Shown here piece by piece: positions 8,451-16,956 of a DNA stretch of 64,000 nucleotides. The notes beneath the pieces were generated by a model. That model made no database searches. It was given only the letters and a program-made list of their open reading frames with translations, and was not told where the DNA came from. The position numbers and the translations under genes are program-made. How positions within the stretch are numbered: position 1 is the stretch's first letter; the number at the start of each line of letters is the position of its first letter. The stretch spans positions 1 to 64,000 of the forward strand of contig CAYJIH010000003.1 of the NCBI GenBank assembly GCA_964370195.1, written 5' to 3'. Origin of the DNA: JAAYCI01 sp964370195 (lineage in GTDB: Bacteria; Bacillota; Clostridia; Oscillospirales; Ruminococcaceae).

Positions 8451-8480
8451 CAACAAAGCCGCCGAAAGGCGGCTTTGTTG
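8451..8480 (+). terminator. Probable terminator hairpin with GAAA loop
   Basis: A perfect 13-bp stem (8451-8463 with 8468-8480) closed by a GAAA tetraloop follows the M15-like gene by 17 bases. The T-rich run (CTTTGTTG) is inside the stem, not after it, so termination may be partial. Confidence 0.55.
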
Positions 8481-8587
8481 GCAAAAGTGGAATAATGCAC
8501 GGCCCCCTCACTGTGAGGTTTGGATGGTAAAACCGCTGCCCCACTTTCACACTATGCAACCATTTTGTTTTCAGAAAAGGAGCCTCT

Positions 8588-9853
8588 ATGATTCGACAAG
8601 AGATTGGAAAGGGTACTTTTATCACGGTGATACCGGGCGAAAAATTTAAACGCAATTTGCTTGTGTTTCATATGGTAATCCCGGGCAACCGTCAAAACGC
8701 AAACGAGCTTGCACTGTTGCCCCATGTGCTTGAGCGAAGGTGCGCCACCATTGCAGACCCCATGTTGCTTTCGCGCAAACTATTCGACTTATATGGTGCA
8801 GAACTAAGCGCCGAAAGCTATATGGCTGGGTCCAACCGCATTCTTACCATGGCAATATCCGGCCTAAAAAACGGGTTTGCCCTGGATTCAGAAGACTTAG
8901 AGCATGAATACATTGATTTATGCTGCAACATGTTGTTTAACCCTGCTTTAGAAAACGGAATCTTTGCAAACCTTGATGTGGAAATTGAACGGGCAAAACA
9001 AACAGACTATTTGAAAAGTGAACTGAACGAAAAGCGCAGCTATTGCTTACGCCAAGCCAGGCGCAAGCTGTATGGAAACACTTCGCTTGGTATAGAATCG
9101 GCCGGGTATTTAAATGAGATGGAGCATGTTACCCAAAACAGCTTATTTACAGCCTACCAAGAACTTCTTAAAACCGCCCAGCTAGAGGTAACATGCTGTG
9201 GCATAGAGGCTGAAAAAGTGAAAAATGCACTGCAAAAACGCCTCGATAAAATAGAGCGTGCACCTGTTTCGCCCTCACCTCGAAGTGTTGTAAAAACGCC
9301 TGATGATTTCAAGGAAATAAGTGAAGCAATGGATACTGCCCAAGGCAAACTTTGCATCATTTTAACAAGTGGGCAAAAAGCAGATGCACGCAGAGATGCC
9401 GTTATGCGCCTTGCCAGTGCCTTATTGGGCGGCCTTCCTACCAGCCGTTTATTTATGAATGTTCGCGAAAAGCAAAGCCTTTGTTACTACTGCACTTCTT
9501 CTTACGCGCCGCTGTGTGGAACGTTAACCATGGATAGCGGCATTGCCCACGAAGATGCCCCGCGTGCTGCCGAGGCCATGCTACACGAATTTACCGAGCT
9601 GCAACACACCCCGGTGTTGCCCCAAGAATTAACAGCTGCCAAATCCGCTTTAAAAAATGCCTTTCTTGCTGCAAAAGATAGCCCCGATGCACTTGCAAGC
9701 TGGGTATTTAACGAGCATCTACGTGAAAGCGACCTTAGCTTAGATGAAGAAACGGCCCTTATAGAGTCGGTGCGTGCCGACGAAGTTCAGGAGGTACTTT
9801 CCTCCTTCACACCGGCACTGCAGTATGTGCTTACCTGCAAGGAGGATGTATAA
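8588..9853 (+). CDS. M16-family protein YmfF (EF-P modification-associated, also written YfmF)
   Basis: A 421-residue M16 peptidase homologue. At the place of the HxxEH zinc motif it reads HVLERRC, so the catalytic glutamate-histidine pair is missing, as is usual for the YmfF partner. Other family blocks are present, such as LLGGLPTSRLFMNVREKQSLCYYCTSSY. In Bacillus, YmfF and YmfH are linked to 5-aminopentanol modification of elongation factor P; their exact step is unclear. ATG follows AAAAGGAG by six bases. The stop overlaps the start of the next gene by one base, indicating translational coupling and a heterodimer. Confidence 0.88.
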   Translation: MIRQEIGKGTFITVIPGEKFKRNLLVFHMVIPGNRQNANELALLPHVLERRCATIADPMLLSRKLFDLYGAELSAESYMAGSNRILTMAISGLKNGFALDSEDLEHEYIDLCCNMLFNPALENGIFANLDVEIERAKQTDYLKSELNEKRSYCLRQARRKLYGNTSLGIESAGYLNEMEHVTQNSLFTAYQELLKTAQLEVTCCGIEAEKVKNALQKRLDKIERAPVSPSPRSVVKTPDDFKEISEAMDTAQGKLCIILTSGQKADARRDAVMRLASALLGGLPTSRLFMNVREKQSLCYYCTSSYAPLCGTLTMDSGIAHEDAPRAAEAMLHEFTELQHTPVLPQELTAAKSALKNAFLAAKDSPDALASWVFNEHLRESDLSLDEETALIESVRADEVQEVLSSFTPALQYVLTCKEDV

Positions 9854-11127
9854 TGCCTGATTTTTTACCAAAAGCAGCTACACAAGCCCTGCATTTTGAA
9901 GAAACCATTTTACCAAACGGGTTTGCCATCCGCCTGCTTCCTATGCCGGAATACGGTGCTGTGCACGCCATTTATACCACACATTTCGGTTCGGTAGATA
10001 GAGCCTATGACTACGGCGCCGGCCGCACGAACTTGCCGGCAGGCACTGCTCATTTTTTAGAACACAAAATGTTTGAAAACGAAGATGGTGTGGATGCCTT
10101 TGAATTGTTTGCAAAAACAGGTGCATCGGCCAATGCCTACACCAGCTTTGAACAAACGAGCTATATTTTCACGGCCACAAGCTGTATTGAAGAAAATTTA
10201 GACATTTTGCTTTCGTTTGTAAGCAGCCCACACTTTACAAAACAAACTGTAGAAAAAGAACAAGGCATTATTGGGCAAGAAATCAAAATGTACGACGACA
10301 ACGCAGAGCTTCGTTGTATCTTTGCTTTGCTGGAATGCCTCTATCAAAACCATCCTGTGCGCGACGACATTGTGGGCACCATAGACACCATTGCCGATAT
10401 CACACCAGAACTTTTGTACGACTGTGTGAAAGCATTTTACCAGCCCGGCAACATGGCTTTATGTGTGGCAGGAAATGTAAGCATGGAGCAACTGATGGCC
10501 GCTGTAAAAAGAGCCGGCATCGACACCATCGAAAGCAGGCCCGTGCAACGGTTTTTCCCCGATGAGCCCACAAGCGTGCCAGAAAAACACCGTGAATTTT
10601 CAATGCCGGTTTCCATGCCGCTATTTGCCCTTGGTTTTAAGGAAATTCCCACGCAAAAGAACAACACCCGCCTAGAGGTGATTTGTGATTTGCTTACAGA
10701 GCTTCTTTGTGGCGAAAGCAGCACGCTTTACCGGCGCTTATATGACCAAGGGCTGGTGCAACCCGGTTTCGGTGGTGAATTTGGTTGTTTCGAAAACTGC
10801 CTGCACTTTATGTTCACAGGCGAAAGCGAGCAGCCGGAAGAAGTTCGCCGGCAAGTGTTGCTTGAAATTGAAAACATGCGAAAGAACGGTGTGGATGAAA
10901 AACAATTTGAAACATGCCGCCGCATGATGTATGGCGAAGCCATTGGTGATTTAGAAAGCGTAGAGCGTGTGGCCGTCATGCTGGCCTCAAGCTATTTCCA
11001 CAAACGCACCCCGGCAGATGCTTTAGCACAAATGGCCTCCATTACTGCCGAAGACATCAACGCTGCGCTAAATGAATTACTAAAAGAAGAAAACAGTGCC
11101 TTTGTTGTGGTGCGCCCGGTAGAATAA
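9853..11127 (+). CDS. M16-family zinc peptidase YmfH (EF-P modification-associated, also written YfmH)
   Basis: A 424-residue M16 peptidase. Unlike its neighbour it has an intact zinc motif HFLEHKMFE near residue 61, and the downstream glutamate expected in EKEQGIIGQEI. It begins on the last base of the ymfF stop (TAATG), so both subunits should be made together: one catalytic and one non-catalytic, like mitochondrial processing peptidase. The cellular substrate is unknown; association with EF-P modification is from the Bacillus family. A C-terminal M16 domain is present (FGGEFGCFENCLHFMFTGES). Confidence 0.9.
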   Translation: MPDFLPKAATQALHFEETILPNGFAIRLLPMPEYGAVHAIYTTHFGSVDRAYDYGAGRTNLPAGTAHFLEHKMFENEDGVDAFELFAKTGASANAYTSFEQTSYIFTATSCIEENLDILLSFVSSPHFTKQTVEKEQGIIGQEIKMYDDNAELRCIFALLECLYQNHPVRDDIVGTIDTIADITPELLYDCVKAFYQPGNMALCVAGNVSMEQLMAAVKRAGIDTIESRPVQRFFPDEPTSVPEKHREFSMPVSMPLFALGFKEIPTQKNNTRLEVICDLLTELLCGESSTLYRRLYDQGLVQPGFGGEFGCFENCLHFMFTGESEQPEEVRRQVLLEIENMRKNGVDEKQFETCRRMMYGEAIGDLESVERVAVMLASSYFHKRTPADALAQMASITAEDINAALNELLKEENSAFVVVRPVE

Positions 11128-11184
11128 AAATATCTGCGCATCCACAATAAAACATAAATTAGACCCTGTTCAAAAGGAGCCTTC

Positions 11185-12303
11185 ATGACAAATCTTGTGC
11201 AATTCCCCGCTCTTGGCTTAGAGTTTGAAATATCTCGCATTGCATTTAACCTATTCGGCCTGCCCATCTATTGGTACGGGCTGATTATCGGCATTGGTGT
11301 GCTATTGGCCATTGCTTTTGTTGTAAAACAAGCACCTCTATTTGGCATTGACGCCGATAGAATGATTGATGTTATTTTAATCGGCCTTGTGCTTGGCATT
11401 ATTGGTGCACGGCTGTATTATGTTTTATTTGTAAGCAACATTGAATACGAAACTCTTTGGGACGTTATCAACCTACGCGACGGCGGCCTTGGTATCTACG
11501 GTGGCATCATTTTTGGATTTCTTGGTGCACTGCTGGGGTGCAAGTGGCGCAAAGTCCCCGTTCTTCCCATGTTCGATGTCGTCGCAATGGGCTTTTTAAT
11601 CGGCCAATCCATTGGGCGCTGGGGCAATTTTTTCAACCAAGAAGCCTTTGGGGGCAACACAACCAATCCCCTTGGCATGATTAGCCCCGCCACCACCGCT
11701 TATTTATCAAGCCAACAAAGTTTTCTATTGGAACAAGGCATCACAGCAGACCCTCTACTGCCTGTGCACCCCACATTTTTGTACGAAAGCCTTTGGTGTG
11801 CCCTTGGCTTTTTATTGCTGTTTTTATATCGAAAACACCGCCGTTTCAATGGAGAAATTGCACTATTTTACGCAATTTGGTATGGCACAGGGCGCTTTTT
11901 CATCGAGGGCTTACGCACAGATTCCCTTCTATTCATGGGGCTGCGTATTAGCCAAATCGTAGCCGTTGTTTCGGTTCTTTGTGCCCTTGGCATTTGGCTT
12001 TATGTGCGCATGCGCGTGGGCAAAAAGCCTTTGCAAGTTCCCGATATCCCACCACGCACCACAACTGTTCGTGTGCCAACAGACGATGGAATACAACGTG
12101 TTGAAATTTCGTGGCCGGCAAACGAGCCCATGCCAAGCAAAGAAAAACGCCTTGAAATGGCCGAGGCGCTTTTGCAAACCCAAGTGGCTTTACAAGAGAA
12201 AGAGCCCGACATAGAATCCAAACATGAACAAAAAGACAGTTCAAAAACACAGGACACGCAAGAAGCAACGAAAAGCGATGTTCAAAGCGAGAAGGAAGTG
12301 TAA
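11185..12303 (+). CDS. lgt: Prolipoprotein diacylglyceryl transferase with long C-terminal tail
   Basis: Transfers diacylglycerol from phosphatidylglycerol to the lipobox cysteine of prolipoproteins in the membrane. About seven hydrophobic helices are visible, with the Lgt signature GRWGNFFNQEAFG near residue 145 and the conserved GARLYYVLF. The enzyme core ends near residue 280; another 90 residues follow that are hydrophilic and end in a Lys/Glu/Gln/Ser-rich tail. This tail is not part of the usual 260-290 residue enzyme and would probably be cytoplasmic. ATG follows AAAGGAGCC. A lipoprotein that could be a substrate is encoded at 47810-48406. Confidence 0.95.
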   Translation: MTNLVQFPALGLEFEISRIAFNLFGLPIYWYGLIIGIGVLLAIAFVVKQAPLFGIDADRMIDVILIGLVLGIIGARLYYVLFVSNIEYETLWDVINLRDGGLGIYGGIIFGFLGALLGCKWRKVPVLPMFDVVAMGFLIGQSIGRWGNFFNQEAFGGNTTNPLGMISPATTAYLSSQQSFLLEQGITADPLLPVHPTFLYESLWCALGFLLLFLYRKHRRFNGEIALFYAIWYGTGRFFIEGLRTDSLLFMGLRISQIVAVVSVLCALGIWLYVRMRVGKKPLQVPDIPPRTTTVRVPTDDGIQRVEISWPANEPMPSKEKRLEMAEALLQTQVALQEKEPDIESKHEQKDSSKTQDTQEATKSDVQSEKEV

Positions 12304-12307
12304 ACAC

Positions 12308-12469
12308 ATGGAGGGAATGGGGCTAATTTTAGAGCGTTCTCTGGAAGAGCCAGTACAAACGGGTATCGCATCCGATGACACGTTTAATCTCGTGTTCATC
12401 ATTGCATTTGCTCTATTTATCTCTTATCTTTCCATGCGCATTGCACGCCGCGGCGGTAAACGAAAATAA
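12308..12469 (+). CDS. Small single-pass membrane protein, unknown
   Basis: A 53-residue protein beginning MEGMGLILERSLEE, with one hydrophobic helix (FNLVFIIAFALFISYLSM) and a basic end (RIARRGGKRK). The ATG at 12308 lies four bases after the lgt stop and about ten bases after GAAGGAAG inside the end of lgt, so it is probably coupled to lgt. I do not recognise a family. The acidic outside or inside N-terminus and the positively charged C-terminus suggest an N-out/C-in orientation by the positive-inside rule. Confidence 0.55.
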   Translation: MEGMGLILERSLEEPVQTGIASDDTFNLVFIIAFALFISYLSMRIARRGGKRK

Positions 12470-12483
12470 AGCGGATTACACAC

Positions 12484-12513
12484 TTGACAACAAACTGCCT
12501 AAACCGCTATACT
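12484..12513 (+). promoter_or_regulatory. Sigma-A promoter of the thiT leader
   Basis: TTGACA (12484-12489), 18-base spacer, TATACT (12508-12513). Transcription would begin near 12520, just before the TPP aptamer. Confidence 0.8.
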
Positions 12514-12529
12514 GTATACGGACATAAAA

Positions 12530-12622
12530 ACAGGGGTGCTATTTTTGCTGAGATTCACTTTTAATATAAGAGTGAGAACCCTAAAACCTGATCTGGGTAA
12601 TGCCGGCGTAGGGAGTTTTGGA
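12530..12622 (+). promoter_or_regulatory. TPP (THI-box) riboswitch
   Basis: The segment has the conserved thiamine pyrophosphate aptamer blocks in order: GGGGTGCT at about 12533, GCTGAGA at about 12547, GTGAGAACCCT at about 12571, ACCTGATCTGGGTAATGCC at 12586-12604 and GGCGTAGGGA. It is followed at once by an intrinsic terminator and then thiT. High TPP should therefore stop transcription and shut off thiamine uptake. Confidence 0.97.
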
Positions 12623-12644
12623 TAGAATGCCATGCTCAAATTTT

Positions 12645-12680
12645 GCCTGCAGTTTTTATGCTGCAGGCTTTGTTTTTGTG
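12645..12680 (+). terminator. Regulatory terminator of the TPP riboswitch
   Basis: An 8-bp stem GCCTGCAG (12645-12652) with CTGCAGGC (12661-12668), 8-base loop, then a T-rich tail TTTGTTTTT. It lies between aptamer and thiT ribosome site, so it is the expression platform of the switch. Confidence 0.85.
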
Positions 12681-12706
12681 TCACAATATTAAAGGAGTGT
12701 CCGTTT

Positions 12707-13291
12707 ATGAAATCACCTTCCAACATGTCCAAAACCGCCATCATGGTAGAGGCCGCATTAATGATAGCGCTGGCCTTTGTTCTCTCCATGATTCCCCTGT
12801 TCCAAATGCCCTTTGGTGGCACTGTTACGTGTTTTTCCACCTTACCGCTTTTAATGATTAGCTTTCGCCATGGTGGGAAATGGGGCGTTGTCACCGCACT
12901 GGGCTATAGCTTTTTACAAGCAATGCAAGGCCTTAATGCCATCATGATTGTGCCCACCGCATGGGGCATGGCATTGTGTGTTTTGCTAGACTACGTCTTC
13001 CCGTATGCATTTTTAGGCCTTGCTGGCCCCATTGCACAACGTTTTAAAAACTTTTCAGCCGGCATGATCGTGGCTGTTTTAAGCACCGGGCTTGTACGTT
13101 TGCTTTCTAGTTTTTTATCCGGCATTATTTTATGGGGAGCATACGCCCCGGAAGACATGCCTGTTTGGCTGTACTCTCTTGTTTATAACGCTTCTTGGAG
13201 CGTGCCGGACATCGCCTTTGTGCTTGTTGCCCTGCTACTGCTCAGCCGGGTTAAAGCACTGCACATGATGCCGGAAAAACAAGCACTATAA
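12707..13291 (+). CDS. thiT: Energy-coupled thiamine transporter ThiT
   Basis: Substrate-binding S component of an ECF transporter that brings thiamine across the membrane, using the shared EcfA/A'/T module encoded elsewhere. The 194-residue protein has about six hydrophobic segments and family features such as SFRHGGKWG, LNAIMIVPTAWGM and the LDYVFPYAFLGLAG block. The ATG at 12707 follows AAAGGAG by nine bases; frames starting upstream would run through the riboswitch terminator. The TPP switch just before it confirms the substrate. Confidence 0.95.
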   Translation: MKSPSNMSKTAIMVEAALMIALAFVLSMIPLFQMPFGGTVTCFSTLPLLMISFRHGGKWGVVTALGYSFLQAMQGLNAIMIVPTAWGMALCVLLDYVFPYAFLGLAGPIAQRFKNFSAGMIVAVLSTGLVRLLSSFLSGIILWGAYAPEDMPVWLYSLVYNASWSVPDIAFVLVALLLLSRVKALHMMPEKQAL

Positions 13292-13320
13292 ACCAAAACC
13301 CTTTTTACGGCTATATTGCT

Positions 13321-13360
13321 TTCCTCTATACAGCCATAAGCAGTGTGCTGTATAGAGGAA
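13321..13360. repeat. Perfect 14-bp inverted repeat after thiT
   Basis: TTCCTCTATACAGC (13321-13334) pairs with GCTGTATAGAGGAA (13347-13360) across a 12-base loop. It lies 29 bases after the thiT stop and 43 before the rpsO promoter. There is no T run after either arm, so it may end or stabilise the thiT message without being a standard intrinsic terminator. Confidence 0.6.
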
Positions 13361-13402
13361 TAACCAGCTCCAGAATTTCTTCAACAGGTTTTAAATTGCA
13401 TC

Positions 13403-13431
13403 TTGAAACAAGGCGCTGCTTCTGCTATACT
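13403..13431 (+). promoter_or_regulatory. Sigma-A promoter of rpsO
   Basis: TTGAAA (13403-13408), 17-base spacer, TATACT (13426-13431). It leaves an untranslated leader of about 95 bases before rpsO, long enough for S15 autoregulation, though I could not fold a known S15 leader. Confidence 0.7.
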
Positions 13432-13531
13432 ATTAAGGTACCTTTGCGCAGTAGCAGGCTTGTTCCTCACCAAGAGCACAACACCTCTACCGGGCAAATG
13501 GCGAATTTAATTTAGAGGAGACCAGACAACA

Positions 13532-13786
13532 ATGAACAAACAAGACATCATGAAAGAGTATGCTGTACACGAAGGCGACACAGGCTCGCCGGAAGTGCAA
13601 GTAGCACTGCTCACAGCCCGCATCAACCACCTAACACAACACAGCAAACAAAACCCAAAAGATCACCACTCGAACCGTGGCCTTTTGAAAATGGTTGGCC
13701 AACGCCGCAACTTGCTGAAATATTTACAGAAAAAAGATGTAGCTCGCTATCGTAGCTTGATTGCACGTCTCGGCTTGCGTAAATAG
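13532..13786 (+). CDS. rpsO: 30S ribosomal protein S15
   Basis: Primary 16S rRNA-binding protein of the small subunit platform. The 84-residue protein shows the conserved S15 blocks GDTGSPEVQVALLTARI, LTQHSKQNPKDHHSNRGL and VGQRRNLLKYL. It is a few residues shorter than the common 88-89, but nothing essential is missing. ATG follows AGAGGAGACC. It precedes pnp, the order also seen in many other bacteria, with a terminator between them. Confidence 0.97.
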   Translation: MNKQDIMKEYAVHEGDTGSPEVQVALLTARINHLTQHSKQNPKDHHSNRGLLKMVGQRRNLLKYLQKKDVARYRSLIARLGLRK

Positions 13787-13798
13787 TACAGGAAAACT

Positions 13799-13842
13799 CC
13801 TGAAAGTGGCGTGTTTGTAAAACATGCACTTTCAGGTTTTTT
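13799..13842 (+). terminator. Intrinsic terminator after rpsO
   Basis: CCTGAAAGTG (13799-13808) pairs with CACTTTCAGG (13827-13836), with an inner TGTTT/AAACA helix, followed by six T. Read-through would be needed for rpsO and pnp to share a message. Confidence 0.85.
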
Positions 13843-13856
13843 ATACACCAAGAATA

Positions 13857-13932
13857 CGAAGAAAGTTAGCAATGAACGGAACCTTTTGCTTTTATAAGCT
13901 TGAAAGGTTGCCTTGATTGCTAAACTTCTTCG
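13857..13932 (+). promoter_or_regulatory. Long imperfect hairpin in the pnp leader
   Basis: The arms 13857-13873 and 13916-13932 match at 15 of 17 positions; inside them AACCTTT (13880-13886) pairs with AAAGGTT (13903-13909) and GCTT (13888-13891) with AAGC (13896-13899). The result is a roughly 30-bp stem ending 41 bases before the pnp ribosome site. In Escherichia coli and Streptomyces a hairpin between rpsO and pnp is cut by RNase III, which starts PNPase autoregulation. The same role here is inference. Confidence 0.7.
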
Positions 13933-13986
13933 CACACCCATTGCCTGGCACAACGTGTGGCCGGCGAGAAAACGGAGGAGAGTAAT

Positions 13987-16131
13987 TTGAACGAAATGCA
14001 AAGCCCTATGAGCAAAAAAGCCACATTCCCCAATTTTCGTGTATTTAAAACAGAGGTAGCCGGACGCCCACTAGAAGTAGAAGTAGGCAAAATGGGCGGC
14101 CTTTCTAACGGTAGCTGTTTTGTACGCTATGGCGAAACATGCTTGTTTTGCAACGCCACAATGAGCACACGCCCGCGCGAAGGGATTGACTTTTTCCCGC
14201 TTAGTGTGGATTTTGAAGAAAAATTATACGCTGTTGGCCGCATCCCCGGCTCATTCATGCGCAGAGAAGGCCGCCCCGGCGAAAAAGCCATCTTAACCAG
14301 CCGTGTGATTGACCGCCAAATTCGCCCGCTGTTCCCAAAAGATATGCGCAACGATGTGGCCGTGGTGATGACTGTGATGAGCGTAGAACAAGATTGCAGC
14401 CCAGAAGTGGTTGGCATGATTGGCACATCCATTGCACTGTCCATTTCAGATATTCCTTGGAACGGCCCCTTGGCCGGTGTATCCATGGGCCTTGTAGACG
14501 GCGAGCTTATTGTAAACCCGAACGAGGAACAACGTGAAACGGGCGATTTGGCCCTCACCGTTTCGGCCTCTGAAGAAAAAATCGTAATGATTGAAGCCGG
14601 CGCAAACGAAGTGGATGAAGTGACGATGCTCAACGCCATCAAAATGGCTCATGCTGAAATCAAAAACATCATCACCTTTATTAAAGAAATTGTGGCTGAA
14701 ATCGGCAAAGAGAAAGTGGCTTTCCCTTCCATGGAACTGGATGCCGCACTTCTTTCGGAAGTAAAAGAAACGTATTTAGCACGCTTTGAGCAAGCAATGG
14801 ACACCGATGACAAAAATGTTCGCGACGAGCGCCTTGCTCCCATTCAAAACGAACTGATTGACCGCTATTCTGCCGACTTTGGCAATGCTGTTGTAGATGA
14901 ACTGATGTACAAACTTCAAAAATATGTGGTGCGCAACTGGCTTTTGGCCGATGGCAAACGCGTAGATGGGCGTGGCATTGATGAAATTCGCCCCTTAGGC
15001 GCCGAGGTTGGCCTGTTACCACGTGCTCATGGCAGTGGCTTGTTTACACGCGGGCAAACACAGGCATTAACGGTGGCCACCTTGTCCACGATGCGTGACG
15101 CACAAATCATTGATGACATTTCCACCGAAGAACATAAGCGCTACATGCATCATTACAACTTCCCTCCTTTCTCTGTGGGTGAAGCACGGGCCCCTCGCAG
15201 CCCCGGCCGCCGCGAGATTGGCCATGGTGCTTTGGCAGAACGCGCTTTGATGCCCGTATTGCCCAGTGTGGAGGAATTCCCATATGCAATGCGCCTTGTA
15301 TCGGAAGTAGTTTCTTCCAACGGCTCCACCAGCCAGGCCGCCATTTGTGGCTCCACTTTGGCTTTAATGGATGCCGGTGTACCTATTAAAGAGCCTGTTG
15401 CCGGCATTTCCTGCGGTTTAATCACCGAAGGTGAACGCTGGATGACCATGCTTGATATCCAAGGCGTGGAAGATTTCCACGGCGACATGGACTTTAAAGT
15501 AGGTGGCACACGCAATGGCATCACCGCCATTCAAATGGACATCAAGGTGGATGGCTTAAGCTATGAAATTGTAGAAGAAGCCTTTGAAAAATGCCGCAAA
15601 GCACGTTTGTATATCCTCGAAGATATCATGAAGCCGGCCATTGCAACACCAAGAGAAGAACTATCGGATTATGCACCAAAAATGCTTAGCCTTACCATTG
15701 ATGTGGATAAAATCCGCGACGTTATTGGCAAAGGTGGCAAAGTAATTCAAGAAATTTCTGCCACAAACAATGCCAAAATTGATATCGATGATGATGGACA
15801 TGTGTATATTTCCGCCATCAATATCGACGACGCAAAACGTGCTTTACACACCATCAAAACAATTGTAGAAGACCCCGAAGTGGGCTCCATCTATAAAGGA
15901 AAAGTAACACGCCTGATGAACTTTGGCGCATTTGTTGAAATTGCCCCAGGCAAAGAAGGTCTTGTGCACATCTCCAAGTTAGACAACAAACGCGTAGAAC
16001 GTGTTGAAGACATTGTAGCTGTTGGTGATGAATTGCTTGTAAAAGTAACGGAAATTGACCAACAAGGCCGTTTGAACTTATCGCGCAAAGACGCTTTGGC
16101 GGATTTGGCTGCAAAACACGGCGAGCAATAA
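13987..16131 (+). CDS. pnp: Polyribonucleotide nucleotidyltransferase (PNPase)
   Basis: Phosphorolytic 3'-5' exoribonuclease of the RNA degradosome. About 714 residues: two RNase PH domains (the second with FTRGQTQALTVATL and the catalytic region FMDFKVGGTRNGITAIQMDIK... split across the core), then a KH domain (DVIGKGGKVIQEISATNNAKIDI) and a C-terminal S1 domain (YKGKVTRLMNFGAFVEIAPGK). I choose the TTG at 13987, six bases after GGAGGAG; the ATG at 13996 is too far from that site and the upstream in-frame start at 13957 has none. Confidence 0.96.
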   Translation: MNEMQSPMSKKATFPNFRVFKTEVAGRPLEVEVGKMGGLSNGSCFVRYGETCLFCNATMSTRPREGIDFFPLSVDFEEKLYAVGRIPGSFMRREGRPGEKAILTSRVIDRQIRPLFPKDMRNDVAVVMTVMSVEQDCSPEVVGMIGTSIALSISDIPWNGPLAGVSMGLVDGELIVNPNEEQRETGDLALTVSASEEKIVMIEAGANEVDEVTMLNAIKMAHAEIKNIITFIKEIVAEIGKEKVAFPSMELDAALLSEVKETYLARFEQAMDTDDKNVRDERLAPIQNELIDRYSADFGNAVVDELMYKLQKYVVRNWLLADGKRVDGRGIDEIRPLGAEVGLLPRAHGSGLFTRGQTQALTVATLSTMRDAQIIDDISTEEHKRYMHHYNFPPFSVGEARAPRSPGRREIGHGALAERALMPVLPSVEEFPYAMRLVSEVVSSNGSTSQAAICGSTLALMDAGVPIKEPVAGISCGLITEGERWMTMLDIQGVEDFHGDMDFKVGGTRNGITAIQMDIKVDGLSYEIVEEAFEKCRKARLYILEDIMKPAIATPREELSDYAPKMLSLTIDVDKIRDVIGKGGKVIQEISATNNAKIDIDDDGHVYISAINIDDAKRALHTIKTIVEDPEVGSIYKGKVTRLMNFGAFVEIAPGKEGLVHISKLDNKRVERVEDIVAVGDELLVKVTEIDQQGRLNLSRKDALADLAAKHGEQ

Positions 16132-16161
16132 TTTCAACGATAGCAAAAAGCATAAAAACGA

Positions 16162-16192
16162 CGAAGGGCGCTGTATACGCCCTTCGTTTTTT
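16162..16192 (+). terminator. Intrinsic terminator after pnp
   Basis: CGAAGGGCG (16162-16170) pairs with CGCCCTTCG (16178-16186), 7-base loop, then six T. Confidence 0.9.
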
Positions 16193-16284
16193 GTGTATTT
16201 TGGAAAATTACAACTTTTATCATCTTTTTTTCCACATAGCGTGTTACAATAAATTTATAAGATACGGAAGGAGTGTAACAACCG

Positions 16285-16956
16285 TTGGAACTTAGCATTT
16301 TCGAGGTATTGGGCCCTGTAATGATTGGCCCTTCTTCCAGCCACACTGCCGGGGCGGCCCGCCTGGGGCGAGTGGCTGCCATCATCGCAAAAAAAGAATT
16401 TGATGTTGTTTCCTTCGGGCTTTCTGGCTCATTTGCCAAAACGGGCAAGCCCCATGGCACGCACAAAGCACTGCTTGCAGGGGCACTGGGCTTTCAAACA
16501 GATGACGTTCGTTTGCGGCACGCCTTCCAAGAAGCCGAACAGCGAGGGATTCGCGCTGAATTTCATGAAGAAGATCTTGAGGACATTCATGAAAACGCCG
16601 TGCATATCTGCTTTTTCCATCTAGATGGTAGCCACAGTGATATTTACGGTGCCTCTGTGGGCGGTGGGCGAATCAGCATTCGCCGAATCGGAGATTTAGA
16701 TACTGAAATAACGGCTACAAACCCCACATTGGTTGTATACTATCAAGACAAACCCGGCTGTGTAAGCAAAATCAGTCGTGTGCTGGCAAAGCAAGACATC
16801 AACATTGCTGTGATGCGTGTTTCCCGCACGTCACGCGGTGGGTTCGCCACTGCAGTAATTGAAGCGGATGAATCTTTCCCCTTAGAGGTTGTGTCTGCCG
16901 TGCGGGAAATCAACCATGTTATGGAGGTGATGGTGATCGATGTATCGGAATTTTAA
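16285..16956 (+). CDS. sdaAB: L-serine dehydratase, iron-sulfur-dependent, beta subunit
   Basis: Beta subunit of the two-chain Fe-S serine dehydratase that deaminates L-serine to pyruvate and ammonia. The 223-residue protein starts with the family block MIGPSSSHTAGAARLG, has HGSHSDIYGASVGGG-like sequence (LDGSHSDIYGASVGGG) and ends in an ACT domain (YYQDKPGCVSKISRVLAKQDINIA) that probably binds serine. The start is TTG at 16285, eleven bases after GGAAGGAG. It overlaps sdaAA by 17 bases, so both chains should be co-translated. Confidence 0.95.
   Translation: MELSIFEVLGPVMIGPSSSHTAGAARLGRVAAIIAKKEFDVVSFGLSGSFAKTGKPHGTHKALLAGALGFQTDDVRLRHAFQEAEQRGIRAEFHEEDLEDIHENAVHICFFHLDGSHSDIYGASVGGGRISIRRIGDLDTEITATNPTLVVYYQDKPGCVSKISRVLAKQDINIAVMRVSRTSRGGFATAVIEADESFPLEVVSAVREINHVMEVMVIDVSEF

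Noticed and set aside
14127..14642. 171-codon frame antisense to pnp
   Set aside because: Low-complexity Ser/Thr-rich shadow of the pnp coding sequence.
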